Assembly (NCBI GenBank): GCA_900540005.1
Contig: UQEM01000014.1
Span: forward strand, 1-28,067
From: an uncultured Ruminococcus sp.
Lineage (GTDB): Bacteria > Bacillota > Clostridia > Oscillospirales > Ruminococcaceae
Reading direction: 5' to 3'
Length of the DNA stretch: 28,067 nucleotides
Numbering within the stretch: the first letter of the stretch is position 1; every line of letters begins with the position of its first letter. Shown here in pieces: positions 5,987-13,716 of this stretch. Both the position numbers and the translations under genes were made by a program. The notes below the pieces were generated by a model. That model saw only the letters and a list, made by a program, of their open reading frames with translations, had not been told where the DNA came from and made no database searches.

Positions 5987-8900
5987 TATTCACCCCTCCT
6001 TGCGCGGTCGCTATTCACGATTTGCAGCACTTCTCGGCTGAATTCCTTGGAATTTTTGAAAAGATAATTGATTATTTCTACATTCATTCCCGAGCGCAGA
6101 AGTTCAATAATGATCCGCAGCAGTTCAACTATTTCACTGCTGCCGCCGCTGTCGCCGAGCATTCCTTTCAGTTTGGACAACGGCGCGATAACTTCGGGGT
6201 CTGTGGCAGCGTTTTTGTTATCGCCGACCATAGCCAATGTAGGCGCAGTCGCAAGACCGCCCTTAGCCAGATGTGGGATCTCAGGTACGCCAATTGTCGG
6301 CAGCCATGAAAATGGCTCCCAATCCATAATTTCCAGACCTCGGAGACCATCAAGAGCGTCATTTATCGCATTGAACGGCTGAGCAATTACCCAGTTGATA
6401 CCGTCAATCAACGAATTCACAACGTCCTTGAAAACCCCTGCGATGTTCTCAGCAATACCCGAAAAAATTTCGCCGCCTGCTGAGAATACATTCTTGACCG
6501 CCTGCCAAGCTTCGGAAAATTTGTCCCTGAACCAGTCCGTCACATGGCTGAACACCGATGTGATACCGTCCCAGACACCGCTGAAGAACTTGCCCACTCC
6601 TGAGAACGCGTTCTTTATGCCGTTCCATGCACCCGAAAACGCATTGCTGAACCACGTTCCTACCGATGAAAATGCCGATGTGATATCGTTCCAGCGATTC
6701 CTGAACCATGTTCCCACACCCGAAAAGATTCGTTTGATAGCTTCCCATGCCTGACGGAACTTATCACTGAACCACTGGTCAATATCATCGAATATCTCCA
6801 GAATAGCGGAAAGCATTTTCGAGAATATTTCCTTTATTTTTTCAATACCGTCCGAAATCGCATTGAACAGACCGTCAATGATAAATCCGCCCATTGTTCC
6901 CATTTCCTTGGACGGACTGGCGATCCCGAATGCTTTCTTGAAACCGTCTATAAACGGTTTGAAGATATGTTCGTATATCCATGTACCGACATTTTTCAGC
7001 GCGTCAAGTATACCGTTGAACAGCCCGAGGACAATGTTTCCACCTGCTTCGTCAATTTTACCTGAAAAATATTCTTTTATCGCGTCAACTACGCCTTGCA
7101 GCGCACCCCACAAAAGGGAAACTGCTGCGCCGATAGCACTGCCGAGCAACTCGAAAAGTCTGCTTGCGATTCCGCCCCAGTCAATGTTGGCGATGAAATC
7201 AGCAATTTTCGCGCCTATGCTTGCCCAGTCTATTGTCTGAACTATCTCTATTAGTGTGTCAAGAACACCCTTGAATCCTTCGGACAGCGTTGCTCCAGCC
7301 TTGCCGAAGTCGAGGTTGTCAAACCAAGCATTGACAGCTTCACCTATGCCCTTGCCCAGTCCTTTGAAGTCGAAGTTTGTGACAAATGCAAATCCTGCAT
7401 CGATAAATGCCTTTAGCCGCGCGGAAAGCGCCTTGCCAAGTCCCTTCCAGTCGGTTTTCTTAATGGCGCGGTTCAGACCGTCAGCTATGCCCTTGCCGAT
7501 CTTGCCCCACTTTATCCCCTCGAAAAACGTGTTGATCGCCGAAGTGATAGTGTTCAGACCGCCTGCAACTGTATCGCCCATAACGCCCCAGTCGATATTA
7601 TCAACAAAGCCATTAATTCCGTCAGTTACCTTGGATATGCCGCTGTTTATCTTGCTGCTCAGTTTTTCCCAGTTTATTCCTGAAAATACAGCATTGACAC
7701 GTTCCGCAAGTATCTGACCTACGCCTGCCCAGTCTCCCTGTTTTATCGAATCTTTCAGGCGTTCTGCCCAGTCGGGAAGTTCAGGTTCGGTCATATCGAT
7801 TTTGCTGTAGTCAATGCCGCTGTCAGATGAACCCGATTCATCGTTTCCGCCGCCTGACAGCACGTTCATTTCGTCTATGCCAGCCATGGATACCTTGGCT
7901 TTTTTAGCGGCTTCTGTCGTTGATTTCAGCTTCTTGGTGGCTTCCGCTGCCTGTTTGTAGGTCGTACCGAATATGCCCGATATGAACCCTGCAATAGACT
8001 TTGTGACCGTTGCAAGACCGCTCATCAGCGTGTTTAGCGCAGGCATTACAGCCTGCATTATCGGTGTGAATGCGATCGCTAAATTTGCCTTGACAGCGTT
8101 CAAAGAATTGGAGAACTGTTCGTCAGCCTTGGCGGTTTCTATAAATCCGTCTTTCAGGGCACGGAAGGCAGCGTACAGTCCTGCCATAACAAAAACGCGC
8201 TTGAAGGTGTTTTTCAGGGTCGTTCCTAATTTGTTGACAGGTTTGATCACGCTCAGCGCAGATTTTCCTATGCCTGATATCTTACTCCCGAGTGATGAAA
8301 ACGCCTTTGCGCCTACGCTCCTTATCTTGCCGAATACTTTACCGAATCCTGAACCCAGTTTTTTCAGTACAGTGCTTGACCGTGTGTGCATTTCCGACCA
8401 CTTGGCATTCAGACCGTCCAACTTTTTCTGCGTTGATAAAATACGCTGCTCAACAGCCGCAAGCTGTGATGTAGTCTTGTCGGACGGCTCGGCAGCGGAA
8501 AGCTCCTGCCACTTCTTTTGCAGTATCGCCATTTGCTGGCTCGTCATTTCAATTTCCTGCCGCAGCCGTTTTGCAGGATTTGTATCGATCTGAAACTTAC
8601 CGAACTCTGCTAACTTCGCATTAGCTTTCTCGACTGTCTGGGTGAGCGGTTTCCCTATTGATTCAGACAATGTCTCAACTGTTTTTGTGATTTCGGCAGC
8701 ATTGTACTGCACATAGTTTCCTGTTGATTTAGATATGCGTGCAGAGGCATTCTTCACAGCTTCTGTCATGGACTTTGCCTGTGCTTCTTCGCGCTCCACG
8801 AACCGCTGCAATGCTGCTTCAACGCCATTGTCAGTTACTTCCTTGACCTGCTCCATGGCTTGATCAACGGATTCCGCAGCCTTTTTCCCGGCTGTACCAA

Positions 8901-9087
8901 CGGATTTCTGAACGGCTTCTGCGGCTTGTTTGCCTATGCTGTTCAGCGGTTCTTCTACTGCTTTGCTGACAGCTCCGCCCAGCTTTCCAGCAGAACTCTG
9001 TGCCTGTGCCGTAATTTTTTCTATCTGCGGCAGAATTTTGTCCTTGATAACAAAATCCAGTGATATTACTCCGACCGATGTTGGCAT
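5986..9087 (-). CDS. Tail tape measure protein
   Basis: A 1033-residue protein, the longest in the window. The N-terminal third is helical and Ala/Lys/Glu-rich (coiled coil), followed by a hydrophobic segment near 300-370. A central series of degenerate repeats carries IDW/INW/DWxGxG cores (INWEKL, NIDWGVMG, IKWGKIG, TDWKGLG, IDWASIG, NIDWGGI), and a second series carries FSGVGxWF cores. Such repeats are typical of Gram-positive phage tape measures, whose length sets tail length: by the usual ~0.15 nm per residue the tail would be about 150 nm. ATG 9087 is preceded by AAAGGAGGG. An upstream in-frame start lies in the terminator region and lacks such a site. Confidence 0.92.
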   Translation of the reverse strand: MPTSVGVISLDFVIKDKILPQIEKITAQAQSSAGKLGGAVSKAVEEPLNSIGKQAAEAVQKSVGTAGKKAAESVDQAMEQVKEVTDNGVEAALQRFVEREEAQAKSMTEAVKNASARISKSTGNYVQYNAAEITKTVETLSESIGKPLTQTVEKANAKLAEFGKFQIDTNPAKRLRQEIEMTSQQMAILQKKWQELSAAEPSDKTTSQLAAVEQRILSTQKKLDGLNAKWSEMHTRSSTVLKKLGSGFGKVFGKIRSVGAKAFSSLGSKISGIGKSALSVIKPVNKLGTTLKNTFKRVFVMAGLYAAFRALKDGFIETAKADEQFSNSLNAVKANLAIAFTPIMQAVMPALNTLMSGLATVTKSIAGFISGIFGTTYKQAAEATKKLKSTTEAAKKAKVSMAGIDEMNVLSGGGNDESGSSDSGIDYSKIDMTEPELPDWAERLKDSIKQGDWAGVGQILAERVNAVFSGINWEKLSSKINSGISKVTDGINGFVDNIDWGVMGDTVAGGLNTITSAINTFFEGIKWGKIGKGIADGLNRAIKKTDWKGLGKALSARLKAFIDAGFAFVTNFDFKGLGKGIGEAVNAWFDNLDFGKAGATLSEGFKGVLDTLIEIVQTIDWASIGAKIADFIANIDWGGIASRLFELLGSAIGAAVSLLWGALQGVVDAIKEYFSGKIDEAGGNIVLGLFNGILDALKNVGTWIYEHIFKPFIDGFKKAFGIASPSKEMGTMGGFIIDGLFNAISDGIEKIKEIFSKMLSAILEIFDDIDQWFSDKFRQAWEAIKRIFSGVGTWFRNRWNDITSAFSSVGTWFSNAFSGAWNGIKNAFSGVGKFFSGVWDGITSVFSHVTDWFRDKFSEAWQAVKNVFSAGGEIFSGIAENIAGVFKDVVNSLIDGINWVIAQPFNAINDALDGLRGLEIMDWEPFSWLPTIGVPEIPHLAKGGLATAPTLAMVGDNKNAATDPEVIAPLSKLKGMLGDSGGSSEIVELLRIIIELLRSGMNVEIINYLFKNSKEFSREVLQIVNSDRARRGE

Positions 9088-9113
9088 GATTTTCCCTCCT
9101 TTCACAAAAATGA

Positions 9114-9136
9114 AGGGCACTCAACGCGAGTGCCCT
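9114..9136 (-). terminator. Intrinsic terminator-like hairpin upstream of the tape measure gene
   Basis: AGGGCACTC (9114-9122) and GAGTGCCCT (9128-9136) form a perfect 9-bp stem with a 5-nt loop. On the minus strand it is followed by TCATTTTTG. It overlaps the stop codon of the frameshifted tail chaperone. It would attenuate transcription into the tape measure unless overridden. Confidence 0.75.
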
Positions 9137-9478
9137 AAAACATATTCTTAAACATTCGTTCAAACATCGCCGCAAATTGCTCAGGTGCCTGAACTGATTT
9201 CATCTGCTGTGCGCGGAAGTTCCGCCAGCCATTACGAATTCGATGTTCGTGCTGTGTGAAATTTTTCAGCCGATCAGGATTATTTTCCTTGCGAATAAGC
9301 ACAGTCTGTCCCAAGGGCGTATCTTCCATTAATCCTCCGATCAGCAGCCGCCAATCAGAGTAGCGGAGCGATCCCTGCTCGCTTGGGAGAATGTGGTACT
9401 GCTTGGCTATCGACTGCTCGATCAGCTCGCGGTCGTGGTCAAGGTCGTACCACTTTTCTTCACTGTTCGGGAAACGAA
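9135..9478 (-). CDS. Tail assembly chaperone extension (gpT-like), reached by +1 frameshift
   Basis: From 9478 to a TAG at 9135-9137 the frame one base after the upstream chaperone is open and reads NSEEKWYDLDHDRELIEQ, then AKQYHILPSEQ, RYSDWRLLIGGLMEDTPLG and a basic end. This is the conserved HILPSEQ...YSDW...GL..DTPLG protein that follows the Gp15-like chaperone in Firmicute siphophages. No ATG, GTG or TTG precedes the conserved start; the first ATG (9329) would remove half of the domain. Fusion to the upstream protein by frameshifting is therefore the likeliest way it is made, as for lambda gpG-gpGT, where the T part recruits the tube protein to the tape measure. Confidence 0.75.
9460..9474 (-). 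promoter_or_regulatory. Candidate +1 programmed frameshift site (UUU CCC G ... UGA)
   Basis: The minus strand reads TTTCCCGAACAGTGA with the stop two codons after CCC. A peptidyl-tRNA(Pro) on CCC can move one base onto CCG, which also codes for proline, and so enter the open frame of the chaperone extension. Overlapping proline codons are the +1 site type known from Listeria phage PSA. No rare codon or strong downstream structure is obvious. Confidence 0.6.
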
Positions 9479-9765
9479 TCCTCGTCCTTTGGCTCTTCGC
9501 CCGTCATAGCCGCGATGACCAACTCGAAAAGCTTCTGGTATGCGGCAAACGAAAGATCCATTTCATCAATTTCCTTGAACTTCTCACCGAAGGCAAGTTC
9601 CAGTGCTTCATCTACCTTTTCAACATCTCCCTTAGAATCGTTGAAAAGCTTGGTTACCTTGATCACCGTGTTCTTTCTGTCGTCCACAGGGTATACTTTT
9701 TCGCCGATCCTGATCTCCGGAGAGCCGCAAAGCAGCTTTTTATCAAGTGTGTACATTTTTCCCAT
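9460..9765 (-). CDS. Tail assembly chaperone, short form (gpG / Gp15-like)
   Basis: A 101-residue acidic protein between the major tail protein and the tape measure, the position of lambda gpG. It has a beta-rich first half (EIRIGEKVYPVDDRKNTVIKV) and a helical second half (DLSFAAYQKLFELVIAAMTGE), as in the Firmicute Gp15 chaperone family. AGAGG lies upstream of the ATG. The 3' end carries TTT CCC GAA CAG TGA, where a +1 shift on overlapping proline codons would give the longer gpGT-type product. It acts as an assembly factor on the tape measure and is usually absent from the virion. Confidence 0.75.
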   Translation of the reverse strand: MGKMYTLDKKLLCGSPEIRIGEKVYPVDDRKNTVIKVTKLFNDSKGDVEKVDEALELAFGEKFKEIDEMDLSFAAYQKLFELVIAAMTGEEPKDEDSFPEQ

Positions 9766-9866
9766 TATTCTGATACCTCTACTTTCTTACGGGTTCTTTT
9801 TGCTGTCGTTCTTAAAGGCGACGCTGATGCCGCAGCCTGCGTCAGGTCGCTGGGGTAAAAGTCGGT
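9765..9866 (-). CDS. Possible -1 frame C-terminal extension of the major tail protein
   Basis: One base back from the tail-tube frame, an open stretch reads SDLTQAAASASPLRTTAKR and then TRKKVEVSE, and stops in TAATG, where the A is shared with the chaperone ATG. It has no start codon and is closed by TAA at 9867-9869 in its own frame, so it can be translated only by a -1 shift (or +2) within about 9845-9866, a region containing CTTTTACCCC. Tail-tube extensions made by recoding are known (SPP1 gp17.1*). The alternative is a recent or sequencing indel near the C-run. The Ala/Ser then Lys/Arg composition and the TAATG overlap look like real coding. Confidence 0.5.
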   Translation of the reverse strand, partial: TDFYPSDLTQAAASASPLRTTAKRTRKKVEVSE

Positions 9867-10291
9867 TTACCGTCCGAGGCAGCGTCAAACGCCAACGGTC
9901 CGACCGCAGTAGAATCACCGCTGCACCACTCTGTAACGCTGATTACTGCTTTCATTGTCAGCTTTGCGCCGTCGGGGAACGTCCACACAAATGTTGTGGT
10001 AGCCGCCGCACCTGTTTTTAGTGCAAGACCGTTGATGTAGTCATTGCCGGCATCGCCGATGTTGCGCTTGCCCGACACGGATATAGTGATAGACTTGCCC
10101 GTCATCAGTCTGCGTGTCCAGCCTTCCTGATCGTAGGGCTTCCATTCTTCGACGTTGCCGTCAATGGAAACTGAATAGCTTTCCATATCTGCGATAGTCG
10201 CAAGATTGCCCTCTGTTGCACCATCTCCGCCCGTTTTGTCAACCTTGAACTGGTTTTCATAACAGGGAAATACACCTGTCTTTTCTGACAT
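9842..10291 (-). CDS. Major tail protein (siphovirus tail tube)
   Basis: A 149-residue protein beginning MSEKTGVFPCYENQFKVD, with the core SVSIDGNVEEWKPYDQEGW, a GKSITISVSGKRNIGDAGNDYI stretch and a strand FVWTFPDGAKLTMKAVIS. These features are typical of the tube protein of Clostridia siphophages, which polymerises as hexameric rings around the tape measure. It follows the tail terminator-like gene and precedes the chaperones, as expected. Its 3' end may be extended in another frame. Confidence 0.8.
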   Translation of the reverse strand: MSEKTGVFPCYENQFKVDKTGGDGATEGNLATIADMESYSVSIDGNVEEWKPYDQEGWTRRLMTGKSITISVSGKRNIGDAGNDYINGLALKTGAAATTTFVWTFPDGAKLTMKAVISVTEWCSGDSTAVGPLAFDAASDGKPTFTPAT

Positions 10292-10293
10292 AG

Positions 10294-10689
10294 TTAATCA
10301 TTCCTTTCGATGTATATAATATCGGCATCTACGATGTACTCGCAGATGCCTTTCTCGTCTTTTCCTATACTGCGGATCTTGATTGAATTTGCAAACTTTA
10401 TGATATGCTCCGCAGTCGGCATATCACGCAGTCCGCTGAATATCTCAGCGATCTCTGCCGCTTTTTCTTCGGCGGTGTTCGGATTGGTCGTCCAGTGTAT
10501 CAGTATTCTGACCTTTGCGGTCTGATAGCTTGATTCTCCGCCGATACACTCACGGATCTCGGTCGCATCGCGCTGATACACACCTATCGTTTGTGTGGCA
10601 GATGTATCAATGCAGCCTGATGTCACTGATTCAAAATCAATTGAATTTGCGACCAGATCAGCTATTTCAATCAGCTTCAACAGTTTCAT
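10294..10689 (-). CDS. Tail terminator / head-tail joining protein (minor capsid type)
   Basis: A 131-residue protein (MKLLKLIEIADLVANSID..., KVRILIHWTTNPNTAEEKA) with an alpha/beta pattern like the tail-terminator or 'minor capsid' family that lies just before the tail tube gene in Firmicute siphophages. It would cap the tail tube at the head-proximal end. It overlaps the previous gene by four bases (ATGA). The role is mainly positional. Confidence 0.6.
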   Translation of the reverse strand: MKLLKLIEIADLVANSIDFESVTSGCIDTSATQTIGVYQRDATEIRECIGGESSYQTAKVRILIHWTTNPNTAEEKAAEIAEIFSGLRDMPTAEHIIKFANSIKIRSIGKDEKGICEYIVDADIIYIERND

Positions 10690-11048
10690 TCCAGTTTCTC
10701 TTTAAGCCTTTCTGTGTATTCGTCCAGCAGGAGATCCTTCTTGTCGCCATTGATATACGGTTCAAGCCAAAGCGCACCTGCGTTTTTGTTCTTGCCGCGC
10801 TGGAAATTGTATTCAGGGTGGTAGTACAAACGCCGCGCCTGCGGTGAACCCGTAACAATTGAAACTCTATTTTCATCGGTATCAATGAATGTCTGATTAT
10901 TCTGCATATCGCCCGTGTCAAACGGCATTGTTTCGCTGTTTACAAGGTCACTCATCACAGCCTCCACAGCCTCTTGCGCTGACGTTCTTATAGCGTTTTC
11001 AACGCCCTGTATCGCACGATAATCTAATTTAATACTAACGCCCATCAT
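10686..11048 (-). CDS. Minor capsid / HK97 gp10-like head-tail connector
   Basis: A 120-residue protein that fits the HK97-gp10/minor capsid family: an N-terminal helix (AIQGVENAIRTSAQEAVEAV), the typical MPFDTGDMQNNQTFID segment (family pattern 'tPf.tG.L..S'), a strand VSIVTGSPQARRLYYHPEY and the C-terminal ALWLEPYINGDKK. It is a structural component of the neck. It overlaps its upstream neighbour by four bases, in a tight operon. Confidence 0.75.
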   Translation of the reverse strand: MMGVSIKLDYRAIQGVENAIRTSAQEAVEAVMSDLVNSETMPFDTGDMQNNQTFIDTDENRVSIVTGSPQARRLYYHPEYNFQRGKNKNAGALWLEPYINGDKKDLLLDEYTERLKEKLE

Positions 11049-11380
11049 ATCAGCTCCAAACGCGTGTAGTTTACTGTTCCGTCAGGATTCTTAGCCTTTT
11101 CAGACGCGTATATTTTGCGCCGTATGCCCGTCAGAACAACGACTTCACCGCTGATAACATCCGTATCGGGTGCGATATCACCGTTGAACAGTGCCTCACC
11201 TGACAGCGTTATTATCTGCTTATCGGCGGTTATTTTCTGCTTGGTCTTTTCGCTGTAGAAACATTTTCCCGAAAACACGGCTGTCTGTTTCGGCGAACCG
11301 TCACGATTCAGTCCTGATTCCCTATACACGGTTATCGGGGAAGTGCATATGCGCTTCGGCACAAGCTGCGGATATTTCAT
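11045..11380 (-). CDS. Head-tail adaptor / stopper protein
   Basis: A 111-residue beta-rich protein (PITVYRESGLNRDGSP..., FSGKCFYSEKTKQKITADKQ, SGEVVVLTGIRRKIYASEKAKN). It lies between the connector gene and the gp10-like gene, where siphophages encode the small stopper that closes the head after packaging. It starts right after the stop of the preceding gene. Identification is by position and beta content. Confidence 0.6.
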   Translation of the reverse strand: MKYPQLVPKRICTSPITVYRESGLNRDGSPKQTAVFSGKCFYSEKTKQKITADKQIITLSGEALFNGDIAPDTDVISGEVVVLTGIRRKIYASEKAKNPDGTVNYTRLELI

Positions 11381-11737
11381 TCACATCAGCCCCCTGTAAC
11401 ACAGTCCTGTCTGCATCAGCAGATTATAGACCTTACCTGTGGTAGTAATGCCGCCAACTGTGACGATTTTTGAGCGGTCAAAGCTCATGCTCACACCTGA
11501 TATACTGTACGATGAAAGCGGAGATTCCAACATCTCCGCATTTTCGTATACAAAATCGATGTGTTTCTGCACAGCCTCTTTGATGATCTCCTGCTGGAAT
11601 TCCGTCAGGTTTTCAAATCCCTTGCGAACGATTCGATTGAACGTCAGACTGTCGATCGCACGGCAGGCGTCTTTGATGTAATCCTCGACTTCGTCCGCAG
11701 GGACATCGCCTTTGTACTCTTCAGGGGTGAGGTACAT
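11381..11737 (-). CDS. Head-tail connector (gp6/gp15-like)
   Basis: A 118-residue largely helical protein beginning MYLTPEEYKGDVPADEVEDY, with a helix FQQEIIKEAVQKHIDFVYEN and the later SSYSISGVSMSFD segment. Helix-rich small adaptors with a S-I-S-G-V-S-loop are typical of the ring bound to the portal after DNA packaging. GAGGTG precedes the ATG, which overlaps the stop of the upstream gene. Confidence 0.65.
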   Translation of the reverse strand: MYLTPEEYKGDVPADEVEDYIKDACRAIDSLTFNRIVRKGFENLTEFQQEIIKEAVQKHIDFVYENAEMLESPLSSYSISGVSMSFDRSKIVTVGGITTTGKVYNLLMQTGLCYRGLM

Positions 11738-11967
11738 TACACCTCACCCTTTTTTCTTCTGCTGTCAGACTTGGACTTTTCAAGCTCAGCTCTGAGTGCC
11801 GCATTTTCATTCAGCACCTTTTCGTACTCTGAGTAGGCTACGGTAGCCTGTGGAGAATGTTCAACGACAGCGCCGCTTTCATCGATAATATCATATCCCT
11901 GCGCAAGATACGCTGCCTTTTCGGTTTCTGCGATAGTATACTGCTTGTTTGCCTTTACTGCCTTCAT
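11737..11967 (-). CDS. Small head-region protein of unknown function
   Basis: A 76-residue protein between the major capsid and the connector. The N-terminal half (MKAVKANKQYTIAETEKAAY, then AQGYDIIDESG) resembles short proteins often found directly after capsid genes in Firmicute phages. The C-terminal half is a coiled coil (YEKVLNENAALRAELEKSKS) with a basic end. It may assist head assembly or decorate the head. AAGGAGGG precedes the ATG. Confidence 0.6.
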   Translation of the reverse strand: MKAVKANKQYTIAETEKAAYLAQGYDIIDESGAVVEHSPQATVAYSEYEKVLNENAALRAELEKSKSDSRRKKGEV

Positions 11968-11978
11968 GGTATCCCTCC

Positions 11979-13058
11979 TTAGTACGTTACCACAATTGCC
12001 TTACCGCTGCCGGGAGCAGTTGTAAATGTGATCTTGCCTGTTGATTTGTCGTATGTGTACGCTGTCGATGCAGTGCCGTCAACCGTTACGCTGATGATCT
12101 TGTCAGGCTTGCCTGCGATCGTGAATTCGGTTGTAGAACCGTCGCCTGTGAATGTTGCAGCGAGTGTTCCTACGCTGATAATGCAGCCGTCAATGAACAG
12201 TTCATCGATTGCGAATGTGCCGTTGTACTTGCGGTTCTGGTACAGATAATTGTCTGATGTGCGGCTGTCTGAACCCGGGGAGAAAAGGTGGATATACGAG
12301 TACTTGTTTCGTGAAACCTGACACTCGGGGTCGATGAGAATGTAGTTGATCTGCTTTGCACCAACGCCCGGCTTGCAGCCGTCAGTGAAGTCGTAGACCG
12401 TCTTGAAACGTGCAGAGGGGACTGTAACGATATTACCGATATCATCAATAGAATGCACACGTCTGTCAATACCGCCGCCCTGCTTGATGTCCAGTGTTCT
12501 CTGAATACCCTCAGCATTTTTGAGGAGTTTCTTGAACGCTGACGTGCAGAAAAGAATCATACGATCGAGCGGTACGCCCTTATCTTCGAGTTTTTCGAGG
12601 TTGTCATCGAAATCAGCGAGGATATTTGCGATTGTCAGTGCGTCTGTCTTGACCTCAGAGCCTACTCTTACCGCTTCGGAGTACAGTTTTGAAAACGTGT
12701 ACGAATCGAGTTCGGGAATAGCCTGTGTTTTGTCGAAGCGGCTCTGGATGTTTGCAAGCGATACAACTGTATCGGTTTCGTCAAAGTCCATAGGATCTAC
12801 TACAAACTCGATATCGCGGTCGTGGTCTAATGTCTTTGTCTCATACTCGTTGCTGTAAGTACCGCCGTTAAAGCCGAGCGAACCGCGTGTGTGATCCTTG
12901 TAACCTGATACCGAAAGCTTCGGGATCTTGATAGACTTGCCGCCTGTGATCTGAATATCTTCATTTGAGTGATAGAGCGGATCAGAAGTGGACTCCTGAC
13001 CGTAAAGTTCCCTGAGCTGATTTGAATACACCTCAGCATAATTGATCGTGTTTCCCAT
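11979..13058 (-). CDS. Major capsid protein with C-terminal beta domain
   Basis: A 359-residue capsid protein: N-terminal arm MGNTINYAEVYSNQLRELYG, a GGKSIKIPKLSVSGYKDHTRG strand region and the FVVDPMDFDETDTVVSLANI segment, typical of HK97-fold capsid proteins in Clostridia siphophages. There is no protease gene nearby, so maturation by cleavage is not evident. The last ~65 residues (ATFTGDGSTTEFTI..., TAYTYDKSTGKITFTTAPGS) form a separate beta domain of a type recurring in phage surface proteins, likely displayed on the capsid. Confidence 0.85.
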   Translation of the reverse strand: MGNTINYAEVYSNQLRELYGQESTSDPLYHSNEDIQITGGKSIKIPKLSVSGYKDHTRGSLGFNGGTYSNEYETKTLDHDRDIEFVVDPMDFDETDTVVSLANIQSRFDKTQAIPELDSYTFSKLYSEAVRVGSEVKTDALTIANILADFDDNLEKLEDKGVPLDRMILFCTSAFKKLLKNAEGIQRTLDIKQGGGIDRRVHSIDDIGNIVTVPSARFKTVYDFTDGCKPGVGAKQINYILIDPECQVSRNKYSYIHLFSPGSDSRTSDNYLYQNRKYNGTFAIDELFIDGCIISVGTLAATFTGDGSTTEFTIAGKPDKIISVTVDGTASTAYTYDKSTGKITFTTAPGSGKAIVVTY

Positions 13059-13076
13059 TTTAGCACCTTACCTTTC

Positions 13077-13598
13077 TTATTTCTTTTTCCTTAAACCGAA
13101 TGCACTTGCAAGACGGCTGCTGTCGGCATTTTCCTCTTTTTCGGAAGAACCTGCTCCGACCTTGAAGCCACCCTGCTTCTTGCTGTCGCCGCCGTCTGAC
13201 TTCATGTCAGGATACTTCTTGATCACAGCCGTCAGTGCGGAATTGATGTCGTCGTTTTTGCCTGCCTTGACATAGCTCTCAGCGATTGCAACGGCATCTT
13301 CCATGCAGTCAGGCTTCACTCCCAACTGCATTGCTGCTATCTGAGTCTTTAGGCGAAGGATCTCCTCGTCTTTGGAATCAGGGGCAGCCACAGGCTCAGG
13401 CTTCTCGGCAGCTCCATCGCCGCCTTCGTCCGCCTGCTTGCCGTCAGGCTCTTTCTCCTCTGCCTTGGCAGGTTCGTTCTTCGGCTCATCAGACTTCTTT
13501 TCAGCAGACTTCTCGGGCTCTTTCGGCTCTCCCTCGGGTGGGGTCTCGGTCGGCTTCTTCTCTTCCTCTTCAGGAACGTTCTTCTTGTTTTCGTCCAT
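13077..13598 (-). CDS. Capsid scaffolding protein
   Basis: A 173-residue protein directly upstream of the major capsid gene. Residues 1-75 are an extreme Glu/Lys/Pro-rich stretch, followed by a short coiled coil (DEEILRLKTQIAAMQLGV), a helix on VAIAESYVKAGKNDDINSAL and a C-terminus RLASAFGLRKKK, the basic capsid-binding tail usual in scaffolds. It directs procapsid assembly and leaves before packaging. I use ATG 13598, with GCGAGG upstream, rather than a longer frame that runs into a terminator hairpin. Confidence 0.75.
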   Translation of the reverse strand: MDENKKNVPEEEEKKPTETPPEGEPKEPEKSAEKKSDEPKNEPAKAEEKEPDGKQADEGGDGAAEKPEPVAAPDSKDEEILRLKTQIAAMQLGVKPDCMEDAVAIAESYVKAGKNDDINSALTAVIKKYPDMKSDGGDSKKQGGFKVGAGSSEKEENADSSRLASAFGLRKKK

Positions 13599-13610
13599 GA
13601 TTTTACCTCG

Positions 13611-13641
13611 CTTTCTTGTTTTTGGGTATAATAAAAACGCC
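13611..13641. repeat. Direct repeat copy A flanking the accessory cassette
   Basis: This 31-base stretch, upstream of the scaffold gene, matches copy B at 14612-14641 with three substitutions and one single-base gap. Both contain GGTATAATAAAA followed by CGCC and both lie just 5' of a minus-strand ribosome-binding site. The accessory genes lie between them. Confidence 0.75.
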
Positions 13642-13655
13642 TGCTGCTGCAAGCG
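13631..13655 (-). terminator. Intrinsic terminator upstream of the scaffold gene
   Basis: On the minus strand CGCTTGC pairs with GCAGGCG (one G-T pair) around an AGCA loop and is followed directly by TTTTTAT. Stem arms are at 13649-13655 and 13638-13644. It would stop transcription arriving from the Tad1 cassette before scaffold and capsid genes, unless antitermination operates. Confidence 0.65.
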
Positions 13656-13666
13656 CTGATATTCTG

Positions 13667-13695
13667 TTGATTTTTATGGTTAGCTGTGGTATAAT
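13667..13695 (+). promoter_or_regulatory. Sigma-70-type promoter of the plus-strand accessory gene
   Basis: TTGATT (13667-13672), a 17-bp spacer and TATAAT (13690-13695) form a near-consensus vegetative promoter, 21 bp upstream of the start codon of the opposite-strand gene. It should be active in the lysogen independently of the late operon. Confidence 0.8.
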
Positions 13696-13716
13696 CTCCG
13701 TAAAGGGGATGATTAT

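Noticed and set aside
5986..9120. Many plus-strand open frames of 60-200 codons opposite the tape measure and neighbouring genes
   Set aside because: They lie opposite strongly coding genes, lack ribosome-binding sites and family features, and reflect the low stop frequency of the complementary strand.
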